Assembly: GCA_012511185.1 (NCBI GenBank)
Contig: JAAZGN010000042.1
Span: 1 to 5,244, forward strand
Direction: 5' to 3'
Source of the DNA: Clostridiaceae bacterium
GTDB taxonomy: Bacteria; Bacillota; Clostridia; Saccharofermentanales; DTU023
Length of the DNA: 5,244 nucleotides
Shown here: one piece after another, positions 1-5,204 of the stretch
How positions within the stretch are numbered: the stretch's first letter is position 1
Layout of the letters: each line of letters starts with the position of its first letter
Program-made: the position numbers and the translations under genes
The notes under the pieces: generated by a model
Databases searched by the model: none
Seen by the model: the letters and a program-made list of their open reading frames with translations, nothing else
Told to the model about the DNA's origin: nothing

Positions 1-168
1 CCCTGGGGTGGTGTTGTCATCGATGAGGAAACGCTGGCAACTACCAAAGAGGGCGTCTGGGCTGGCGGCGACGCCGGCACGGGGGCGGCGACCGGCATCC
101 TGGCCATGGGCGCAGGCAAGACAGCGGCCGCATCGATTGACCGCTTCATTCAGTCCAAGTCCCAGTAA
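1..168 (+). CDS. Glutamate synthase (NADPH) small-subunit-type flavoprotein oxidoreductase, C-terminal fragment
   Basis: Only the last 55 codons are present, open from base 1 in frame 1 to the TAA at 166-168; the 5' part lies outside the window. The fragment reads GVWAGGDAGTGAAT followed by ILAMGAGKTAAASID. This is the C-terminal FAD-binding signature (GGD-x2-TGAAT, then AMGxGKxAAxxI) of the pyridine-nucleotide:disulfide oxidoreductase-like module shared by GltD/GltA-type glutamate synthase small subunits. The Asp of GGD contacts the FAD ribityl chain in this family. Such proteins pass electrons from NAD(P)H to glutamate synthesis, but the same module occurs in NfnB-type transhydrogenase subunits and other flavoproteins. 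The exact paralogue cannot be decided from this tail, so no symbol is given. The gene converges on coaW and ends 19 bases before a shared terminator. Confidence 0.85.
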   Translation, partial: PWGGVVIDEETLATTKEGVWAGGDAGTGAATGILAMGAGKTAAASIDRFIQSKSQ

Positions 169-187
169 CGAGAGAAGCTGACACCAG

Positions 188-223
188 AAAACGCCGCCCC
201 CAACCAACGGAGCGGCGTTTTTT
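188..223 (+). terminator. Bidirectional Rho-independent terminator between the flavoprotein gene and coaW
   Basis: ACGCCGC (191-197) pairs with GCGGCGT (212-218), extended by AAA/TTT (188-190 with 219-221), around a 14-base loop. A run of six T (218-223) follows on the plus strand, and the A run at 188-191 gives a U tract on the minus strand. One hairpin can therefore stop both convergent genes. The last T of the tract (223) is also the final base of the coaW stop codon (TGA on the minus strand, 225-223), so the terminator abuts the end of coaW directly. Confidence 0.85.
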
Positions 224-1065
224 CAGTCCGGCTCGTAGAGGGCAGCGCCGAGTGCCGTCGCGTATTCGGCCTGCTCGGGAATCAGGATATCGATCGAATA
301 GAGTTCGGAAAAATCAGCCAGAACATCCCGCCCCTTACCCACGTGGAGCAAATTCCCAGTGAAGACAATTTTTGAAACCTTTTCGAGTCTGGCCGCAAGG
401 ACAGCGTCCGTTCCCACGGATTGAAAGACAAGATTGACAATGCCCATGGCCAGATCATTTTGTGTTGCGTGGTCACCCACCTTGCCAAAATTGGAAGCGG
501 TGGTGTCATCTGAAAGCCCCGGTATTTCGTAGCGTGAGATATCGCCCACTGTCAGGTCAATTCTGCGCAGATCACCCTGCCCTGCCATCTCCCCGACACT
601 TTCAAAATCGCGGACATTCAAGATAACCTGCGCCAGTCCCAGCAGGGTTCCCCCGCCAACACCGGATCCGATGATATGGCGGATCTCCTTGTGGTCGGCA
701 TAAACGATTGAGGTTCCCGTGCCCATACTGACAACAATGGCGCGGTCGACACAGGCAGCATAGAGACCACCGAGACCGACCGCATCGAATTCCGGCACAA
801 GAAGGGTTTCACACTCCATCAACCGGCCGTCCAGATAGGAAGCACCGACGCCCGTCGCATGAATGGACTCAATCTGGTCAATGCGAAGTTCATTGAGGGT
901 CAAAAATTTCCCCAAGGCTCCGTAAGCAGATGCGATGGGGTCATTGGCCCGGACCCTGGCCTCGTGAAGCAGGGATCCTTTGCCGAAGCCCACGATCTTG
1001 GTGATGCTGCCCCCGACGTCAAGGCCGATCAGGACCCGCTCGCAGGAGATTGCTTTTCTTTCCAT
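223..1065 (-). CDS. coaW: Type II pantothenate kinase (CoaW/Fumble family)
   Basis: The 280-residue protein should phosphorylate pantothenate with ATP, the first step of coenzyme A synthesis, in the cytosol. It has the actin/hexokinase-like kinase fold signatures in order: phosphate-1 loop GLDVGGSITK (14-23); the VPEFDA motif (90-95), whose Glu92 lines up with the catalytic Glu of the Staphylococcus aureus enzyme; phosphate-2 motif MGTGTS (114-119); glycine-rich GSGVGGGTLLGL (133-144); TASNFG (189-194); and the C-terminal EYATALGAAL (267-276). The S. aureus protein is about 267 residues, so this is full length with roughly ten extra N-terminal residues. The ATG at 1065 is the only plausible start. 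It has no convincing Shine-Dalgarno site and lies one base after the sepF stop (TGAaATG), which suggests translational coupling. Type II enzymes are known in staphylococci to resist CoA feedback inhibition; whether this one does is not visible from sequence. Confidence 0.93.
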   Translation of the reverse strand: MERKAISCERVLIGLDVGGSITKIVGFGKGSLLHEARVRANDPIASAYGALGKFLTLNELRIDQIESIHATGVGASYLDGRLMECETLLVPEFDAVGLGGLYAACVDRAIVVSMGTGTSIVYADHKEIRHIIGSGVGGGTLLGLAQVILNVRDFESVGEMAGQGDLRRIDLTVGDISRYEIPGLSDDTTASNFGKVGDHATQNDLAMGIVNLVFQSVGTDAVLAARLEKVSKIVFTGNLLHVGKGRDVLADFSELYSIDILIPEQAEYATALGAALYEPD

Positions 1066-1066
1066 T

Positions 1067-1591
1067 TCAGCGTGCCTGGTGTCTCGAATCGCGATCGTTC
1101 ACCAGCCCTGACATGGCTGGCTCGCGGCTGGCGTTGCGAAGCGAGCTGAAAGCCAGGCGGCCATCATCGAAATCGATGCGGGTCGTAGAGGGGGCGAAGA
1201 CAAAGATAAACTGGGAAACAGCTTGGAGGAGCCCGCCGATGGCGTAGGCGGAGCCTGAAACGATATCCTGGAAACGAATGCGTATATCGGGCGAGAGCCG
1301 TTCCGTGTTGCAGATAACGGTGCGGCCCTGCTTGACATGGTCGCAGACCGGCCAGGCGGTATCAATGTCAAAAGCCTCCACAAGGACAACCGTATTGTCC
1401 ACGCCTTGCTTGGCGCCTGGAAAGGGAACCGTCCGCTCGCTGGGGCGCTTCTGTCTCATTTCCCGTGGTGCGGAAGCGCGCTCCACGGGCAGCGATTCTT
1501 CACGCGGATAAAGATCGTAAGAATCCATCTCCTCGTAATCGTCGTAATCGTCATCCGTCCTTCCGAACAGTTTATTCAAAAAATTGCTCAT
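1067..1591 (-). CDS. sepF: Cell division protein SepF
   Basis: The 174-residue protein belongs to the SepF (DUF552) family, which binds FtsZ, bundles its filaments and helps tether the Z ring to the membrane in Gram-positive bacteria. Residues 1-10 (MSNFLNKLFG) match the amphipathic membrane-targeting helix. Residues 12-32 are a very acidic, Tyr/Asp-rich linker, and 33-60 a basic, Pro-rich linker. The globular SepF domain spans about 67-141: VVLVEAFDIDTAWPVCDHV, then VICNTERLSPDIRIRFQDI, then SGSAYAIGG (112-120) and FIFVFAPS (128-135). The residues after about 143 form a tail of some 30 polar residues, longer than in the 152-residue Bacillus subtilis protein. The ATG is preceded by AGGGAG at 6-base spacing. 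A promoter with its own operator-like elements lies upstream, and coaW follows after one base. Placement downstream of a yggS-type gene is the classical Firmicutes context. Confidence 0.95.
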   Translation of the reverse strand: MSNFLNKLFGRTDDDYDDYEEMDSYDLYPREESLPVERASAPREMRQKRPSERTVPFPGAKQGVDNTVVLVEAFDIDTAWPVCDHVKQGRTVICNTERLSPDIRIRFQDIVSGSAYAIGGLLQAVSQFIFVFAPSTTRIDFDDGRLAFSSLRNASREPAMSGLVNDRDSRHQAR

Positions 1592-1597
1592 CGCTAT

Positions 1598-1603
1598 CTC
1601 CCT
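1598..1603 (-). promoter_or_regulatory. Shine-Dalgarno site of sepF
   Basis: AGGGAG on the minus strand, followed by ATAGCG and then the ATG at 1591-1589, gives an ideal 6-base spacing. It is the strongest ribosome-binding site in the window and fixes the sepF start. By contrast, coaW and yggS have weak or no such site. Confidence 0.8.
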
Positions 1604-1671
1604 GATTCCCGCTGGCCGCCTTGAAACGAAACAAGGGTAAACGCCCTGATGTGCCGCGCCTTTGTTTGTTC

Positions 1672-1700
1672 ATTATAAGGACAAGACAGGCGGCTTTCAA
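1672..1700 (-). promoter_or_regulatory. Sigma-A promoter for sepF-coaW
   Basis: On the minus strand there is TTGAAA (-35, plus-strand 1700-1695), a 17-base spacer, and a perfect TATAAT (-10, plus-strand 1677-1672). Transcription would start near 1665 and leave a leader of about 74 bases before the sepF ATG. It sits in the only sizeable gap of the minus-strand block, so sepF-coaW can be expressed independently of the upstream PLP/HlyD genes. The strand, spacing and hexamers are seen directly; activity is inferred. Confidence 0.75.
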
Positions 1701-1707
1701 TGAAAGC
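1693..1707. promoter_or_regulatory. Palindrome over the sepF -35 box (candidate operator)
   Basis: GCTTTCA-A-TGAAAGC is a perfect inverted repeat with 7-base arms around one central base. It fully contains the -35 hexamer (1695-1700). A dimeric repressor bound here would block the promoter. As RNA it would form only a 6-bp hairpin with a 3-base loop and no U tract, so it is not a good terminator for the upstream yggS-type gene. No specific regulator can be assigned. Confidence 0.45.
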
Positions 1708-1713
1708 GGTAAA

Positions 1714-1731
1714 CTGTCATGTGTCTGTCAT
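1714..1731 (-). repeat. Direct repeat ATGACAG x2, 11-bp period, upstream of the sepF promoter
   Basis: On the minus strand ATGACAG occurs twice, separated by ACAC (plus-strand CTGTCAT at 1714-1720 and 1725-1731). The 11-bp period places both copies on the same face of the helix. The pair starts 14 bases upstream of the -35 box, a usual position for an activator or for a second operator half. It may also be chance; no known binding motif is claimed. Confidence 0.4.
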
Positions 1732-1753
1732 CAACTTGTTACTATGATACGGT

Positions 1754-2479
1754 TCAGGGGGTTCGCTGACCGAAAATGGCACTGCCGATCCGGACCAGGG
1801 TGGCGCCCTCGGCAATGGCCTGTTTGTAGTCCCCTGTCATGCCCATGGACAGCTCAATCAGTTCCGGCATGGCATGGCGCACGGATAGCTGGTCCCGCAG
1901 GTTGCGAAGCCCTGCAAACACCGGTCTGGCCCGTTCCGGATCATCGTAGAAGGGCGCCATAGTCATGAGACCGCAGATCCTGATGTTGGCATAGCGATCC
2001 CGCCCCTCCAGAAGAGCATCCAGGTCAGAAGGTTGAAAGCCGTGCTTGGTACCCTCCCCCGAGACATTCACCTGCAAAAGAATATTCTGCACCATGTCCA
2101 TACGCTCGGCACGGCGCTGGATGGCTTCAAGCAAACGCTGGCTGTCAACGGAATGAATGAGGGAGACCAGGCCGGCAAGATACTTGATCTTGTTGGTCTG
2201 GAGCGTCCCGATCATATGCCACTCGCAGTCGATTCTGCCGGCAAGCTCCGCCACTTTGGTGACGAGTTCCTGTACCCTGTTTTCTCCAAAGACCCGCTGA
2301 CCGTGAAGAAAGGCAGCTTCAATATCTTCTGCCGGGAAATTCTTGGTGACGGCAACCAGACGAACCTCCTCGGGGGTACGCCCCGACCGGCGTGCCGCCG
2401 TTCGGATCGACTGACTTACTTCTTCCAGCTTCCGGCCAATCGCTTCTGATCTGTCTGGATTCACGTTCAAAGGACTCAC
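1754..2479 (-). CDS. yggS: YggS/YlmE family pyridoxal-phosphate-binding protein (PLPBP)
   Basis: The 241-residue protein belongs to the single-domain PLP-binding family (E. coli YggS, B. subtilis YlmE, human PLPBP). It has an alanine-racemase-like TIM barrel, no established catalytic activity, and a role in vitamin B6 and amino-acid homeostasis. Visible motifs are VAVTK (42-46) with Lys46 as the Schiff-base lysine, FGENRVQE (64-71), WHMIGTLQTNK (87-97), LLQVNVSGEGTKHGF (134-148), GLMTMAP (170-176), and the phosphate-binding C-terminus SMGMTGDY...LVRIGSAIFG (211-237). Length is normal. The start is a GTG with only a weak purine stretch in front; GTG codon 6 is an alternative, and there is no in-frame start between the upstream stop and 2479. 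It follows the HlyD-like gene by 15 bases, which suggests co-transcription. The neighbourhood with sepF is conserved in Firmicutes. Confidence 0.94.
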   Translation of the reverse strand: MSPLNVNPDRSEAIGRKLEEVSQSIRTAARRSGRTPEEVRLVAVTKNFPAEDIEAAFLHGQRVFGENRVQELVTKVAELAGRIDCEWHMIGTLQTNKIKYLAGLVSLIHSVDSQRLLEAIQRRAERMDMVQNILLQVNVSGEGTKHGFQPSDLDALLEGRDRYANIRICGLMTMAPFYDDPERARPVFAGLRNLRDQLSVRHAMPELIELSMGMTGDYKQAIAEGATLVRIGSAIFGQRTP

Positions 2480-2494
2480 TTCTACACTTTCTTT

Positions 2495-3850
2495 CTAATC
2501 AATCAGCTGTCCGTCCGCTGTAGTCCAAGGGTTGGCAACATAAAGATCAGCCTCGCGAAGCGGCCGCTCCTCCTCTTTGGAGCGAATCAGGGCGTATTGT
2601 TCATCCCTGGCGACAAGCTCCACTTCAAGCGTCTGCGTTACGCCGCCCTTGACATATCGCAGGCTTGCGCTTTGAGTCTTTTCGTCCAGATCAAACAAAC
2701 TCGCCAGAGGGACGCGCAGACCACTTGACTGGCCCGCAACCAGCTTGACCTCGGCCATGGCCGCATAGCGTGGAAAAGTGCAAGTCGAATCGTCGCAGAC
2801 AAAGAGATACAAACGGCCCGGTCCGATCTTCTCCACCCTTTCTACCCTGCAGCCCAAAAGACTGAGGCCACCGGCTGAATCGACCAGATCGATCCGGCCC
2901 CCCTGTTTAATGGAGAGCATGTCCGCTGTTTCGTTGTCCAGGCAAGTGGCAGCGTTCACCCCGCTGAAGCGGCTGATCGAGGCAATCTTTTCACCCTGGC
3001 TGACCCGTGTGTAACGCAGATCATCGCGTATAACCGGAACCTCTGCCCAGCGAAGGGGCAGCTCCTCCATTTCACGACCCATTTCTTGCCAGATCGTATC
3101 CTGCGCGGGCAGGTCCGTAACCGTAAAGCATACTTCCCCGGCTACAGGGGCCCGCAGGAGAAGGGTGCGGGGGTCGGCTTGCAGATAAGCAAGCATGCTG
3201 TCACATTCATTCGACCGCCGCTCCAGTTCCTCATCCTCCACCGCAAAGAGGGCTGACTCGGAACGGGCCAGCTCAAACTCATGCCTTATTCTTTCTGATC
3301 CGTAATATAGAGATTTAATCCCGGACCTGCCGTCCAGGTCAGTCATGGCCTGGATGGCCACACGCATACGGCTGTCCGAAGGAGACCGGGGCGACTGAAA
3401 ACGGACAAGATCGGCAAATCCGCTCAAGACAAACAGCCTGGCTTCGTAAGCTTCTTTAGCCTCTCGATAGAGGAAGGCCTCCGCTTCCTTGTCGGACGGA
3501 ACGATCAAAGCCAAAACCGCGTCTTTGGCAGCCCGTTCCCCGTCGGCAAGCAGGGGAACCACCACACCATCAGAAGGAGACAGCACGGCGGTGCTGTTAT
3601 CCAGGAAAATAAGCGGGCAGCTGGTTGACAGGTCAATGGAGCCCTGTCTGATAAAAGAAAGGCGGATTTCCTCGTCCCCGCGGGTCATGACAAATAGAAT
3701 GGACCAGACCGCGTAAGAAGCGGTCGCGATGACCAGAAGGGCGACTGCCAGATACCGTATCCGCCTTTTCCTGACCGAGGCATCGCGTCTGGCCCGCAAT
3801 TCATCGGTCACCTGGCCGGCTCCCTTGTCTTTTTCTTTGGCCTTAAGCAT
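2495..3850 (-). CDS. HlyD-like (membrane-fusion/adaptor) single-pass membrane protein
   Basis: With the ATG at 3850 the protein has 451 residues. A basic cytoplasmic N-terminus is followed by one membrane helix (about 33-54, YLAVALLVIATASYAVWSIL) and a large extracytoplasmic part. Residues 91-120 (SPSDGVVVPLLADGE...) and 230-244 (LLLRAPVAGEVCFTV) look like the two halves of a lipoyl/barrel-sandwich domain. They flank a helical stretch (about 121-226), the usual adaptor hairpin. The C-terminal part (about 376-440), VPLASLF...LRYVKGG...LIRSKEEERPLREADLYV, matches the final beta domain of HlyD_D23-type adaptors. Seven cysteines lie outside the membrane. The ATG overlaps the previous stop (ATGCTTAA) and has GGTGGG five bases ahead. 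A TTG at 3868 would add six residues but has worse spacing. No ABC or RND transporter gene is nearby, so the partner and substrate are unknown. Confidence 0.78.
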   Translation of the reverse strand: MLKAKEKDKGAGQVTDELRARRDASVRKRRIRYLAVALLVIATASYAVWSILFVMTRGDEEIRLSFIRQGSIDLSTSCPLIFLDNSTAVLSPSDGVVVPLLADGERAAKDAVLALIVPSDKEAEAFLYREAKEAYEARLFVLSGFADLVRFQSPRSPSDSRMRVAIQAMTDLDGRSGIKSLYYGSERIRHEFELARSESALFAVEDEELERRSNECDSMLAYLQADPRTLLLRAPVAGEVCFTVTDLPAQDTIWQEMGREMEELPLRWAEVPVIRDDLRYTRVSQGEKIASISRFSGVNAATCLDNETADMLSIKQGGRIDLVDSAGGLSLLGCRVERVEKIGPGRLYLFVCDDSTCTFPRYAAMAEVKLVAGQSSGLRVPLASLFDLDEKTQSASLRYVKGGVTQTLEVELVARDEQYALIRSKEEERPLREADLYVANPWTTADGQLID

Positions 3851-5120
3851 CCGCACCCACCGCTTCAAGAGCCTTCATGGCACCCAGCCTGGCGTGGTCG
3901 AAGGTGAGCCCCCCCTGGACAAAGGCGTCGTAGGGAGGCCTGATGGGACCATCCGCGGACAGCTCGATGGTTGAACCCTGGATAAATGACCCCGAAGCCA
4001 TGATTATGTCGCAGTCGTAGCCCGGCATGGGACCGGGAATGGGCGTCACAAAGGCGTCAACGGGAGAAGCCGCCTGGATGGCCCGGCAGAAGAGTTCCAG
4101 TTTTTCCTGCGAGCCCAGCCGAACAAGCTGAACGATGTCACCGCGTTCCTCCCCGGCTGAAGGGAAAACCTGGTAGCCTGCCAGGCTGAAAAGAGAAGCG
4201 AGATGGACCGCGCCCTGCATGGACGCCGCGACAACGGTCGGCGCAAAGTAGAGCCCTTGCAGGAGCAGACGGGTCATCCCCAAGGAGGGTCCCACGTGCC
4301 GGCCGACACCTACTGCTGTCATGGCCTCGCCAATTTCCTCAATCAGGCCGGCCTGACCCGCCACATAACCGCCGCCGGGCGCGATCCCTGAACCGGGATT
4401 CTTGATCAGGGAACCCGCGATCAGATCGGCACCAGAAGCCAGAGGCTCCGCCGGCTCAACAAACTCTGCGTAGCAATGATCGACAAAGACAATGGCTTTG
4501 GGCTCCACTTCCTTGACCGTTTGGGCAATCCTGCGGATGTCTTCATTGAGCAAGGCGGGCCGTTCCGAATAGCCCCTCGACTTTTGTACATAAACAAGGC
4601 GCGTCGACGGCCCGACCATGGATCGGATCCTGTCAAGATCCGGCTCTCCACCCGGCAGCAGGTCGGCCTGCCGGATTTGGACACCCCGGGCTGTAAGGCT
4701 GAGCCGGGAAGCGTGAGCCGGAGGCTGTCCCAGGGTAGGGAGCAGTGAATCGTAGGGTTTTCCGGTCGCGATCAGGAGTTCATCGCCCGGTACCAGCAAG
4801 GCCCGCAAACAGGTGACCAGGACCTGGGTGCCTGAATTGAACTGGAGCCGGACCAGGGCGTCTTCTGCGCCGAAGGCCCGCGCCAACACGGCCTCCGTCT
4901 GGTCCCGGCCCAGGTCATCATAGCCGTAGCCCGTCTTGAAAGTGAAGGCACTTTCCGAAACGCCCGCACTCTTAAAAGCAGCCAGCATTTCAAGCTGTCT
5001 TTTCTCGCGAACCAGCTCGATTCCCGCCCTGGCCTTTTGTGTTTTTTGCATGGCCATCTCCGAGAGGTCGAAGACCTCCCGGCTGATTCCCTGTTCCCTG
5101 TACCATGAATAACGGTCCAT
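3843..5120 (-). CDS. Methionine gamma-lyase family (aluminium resistance protein-like) PLP-dependent enzyme
   Basis: The 425-residue protein is a fold-type I PLP enzyme of the family annotated as 'methionine gamma-lyase' or 'aluminium resistance protein' (B. subtilis YnbB-like, Pfam Met_gamma_lyase). Family motifs are FKTGYGYDDLGRDQTE (61-76), FGAEDALVR (83-91), SGTQVL (96-101) near the cofactor phosphate site, TGKPYDSL (119-126), VFVDHCYAEF (211-220) with Asp214 to hold the PLP ring nitrogen, and SLIKNPGSGIAPGGGYVAG (237-255) with Lys240 as the Schiff-base lysine. The end is RPPYDAFVQGGLTFDHA. Length is normal for the family. The ATG at 5120 is the only in-frame start after a TAG upstream; GGGGAGGG lies 11 bases before it, rather far. 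The true substrate of this family is poorly established, and the metal-resistance name should not be taken literally. It heads the transcription unit after the tRNA terminator. Confidence 0.92.
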   Translation of the reverse strand: MDRYSWYREQGISREVFDLSEMAMQKTQKARAGIELVREKRQLEMLAAFKSAGVSESAFTFKTGYGYDDLGRDQTEAVLARAFGAEDALVRLQFNSGTQVLVTCLRALLVPGDELLIATGKPYDSLLPTLGQPPAHASRLSLTARGVQIRQADLLPGGEPDLDRIRSMVGPSTRLVYVQKSRGYSERPALLNEDIRRIAQTVKEVEPKAIVFVDHCYAEFVEPAEPLASGADLIAGSLIKNPGSGIAPGGGYVAGQAGLIEEIGEAMTAVGVGRHVGPSLGMTRLLLQGLYFAPTVVAASMQGAVHLASLFSLAGYQVFPSAGEERGDIVQLVRLGSQEKLELFCRAIQAASPVDAFVTPIPGPMPGYDCDIIMASGSFIQGSTIELSADGPIRPPYDAFVQGGLTFDHARLGAMKALEAVGADA

Positions 5121-5131
5121 CGGCGGACATG

Positions 5132-5139
5132 CCCTCCCC
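5132..5139 (-). promoter_or_regulatory. Purine-rich Shine-Dalgarno site of the methionine gamma-lyase family gene
   Basis: GGGGAGGG on the minus strand lies 11 bases upstream of the ATG at 5120 (12 from the GGAGG core). The core is strong but the spacing exceeds the usual 5-9. A nearer ATG (5130-5128) is out of frame and too close, so 5120 remains the best start. Confidence 0.55.
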
Positions 5140-5144
5140 GCAAC

Positions 5145-5150
5145 ATTGTA
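5145..5150 (-). promoter_or_regulatory. Possible -10 element (TACAAT) for the methionine gamma-lyase family operon
   Basis: TACAAT stands on the minus strand directly after the U tract of the tRNA terminator, 24 bases before the start codon. No recognisable -35 hexamer sits at 16-18 bases (that position is inside the terminator stem) and there is no TGn extension. It is offered because the upstream transcript ends here and the genes need a start; it may be weak, or the operon may depend on terminator read-through. Confidence 0.3.
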
Positions 5151-5152
5151 CT

Positions 5153-5196
5153 AAAAAACCACTTGCCGTCCCGGTTCACCCCGAAACAACAAGTGG
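5153..5196 (-). terminator. Rho-independent terminator of the tRNA transcript
   Basis: On the minus strand CCACTTGTTGTTTCGG (5196-5181) pairs along its full 16 bases, with some G-U pairs, to CCGGGACGGCAAGTGG (5174-5159) around the loop GGTGAA. TTTTTT follows (5158-5153). The hairpin starts 8 bases after the tRNA CCA end, so it ends the tRNA transcript before the methionine gamma-lyase family gene. Confidence 0.9.
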
Positions 5197-5204
5197 CTGT
5201 CAGC

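Larger units (their letters stand above)
1592..1753. other. Intergenic region yggS-sepF
   Basis: This 162-base gap is the only substantial non-coding stretch in the minus-strand block. It holds the sepF promoter, the -35 palindrome, the upstream direct repeat and the sepF Shine-Dalgarno site, each listed separately. I see no U-tract terminator behind the yggS-type gene and no small ORF with a ribosome-binding site. Read-through from the upstream genes into sepF therefore seems possible. Confidence 0.7.

Noticed and set aside
1598..1665. Possible riboswitch or attenuator in the sepF leader: AGGG/CCCT and CCTTG/CAAGG hairpins (CCTTG at 1619-1623, CAAGG at 1632-1636) that would exclude each other.
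   Set aside because: Stems are only 4-5 bp with loops of 6-8 bases, no U tract follows, and no known riboswitch core can be recognised in about 74 bases.
1693..1707. Hairpin GCTTTC-ATT-GAAAGC as a terminator for the yggS-type gene.
   Set aside because: The stem is 6 bp with a 3-base loop and is followed by a GC-rich stretch instead of a U run. The overlap with the -35 box fits an operator better.
3843..3868. TTG at 3868 as the start of the HlyD-like gene.
   Set aside because: The AAGG before it is only about 3 bases away. The ATG at 3850 has GGTGGG at normal spacing and the common ATG/stop overlap, and the six extra residues add no recognisable feature.
4772..5179. Long open frames overlapping the methionine gamma-lyase family gene and other minus-strand genes, on both strands (for example 4772-5179 minus, 2033-2449 plus, 859-1149 plus).
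   Set aside because: They lie wholly or mostly inside genes with clear family motifs, have low-complexity Arg/Pro/Ser-rich translations typical of shadow frames in GC-rich DNA, and lack ribosome-binding sites.
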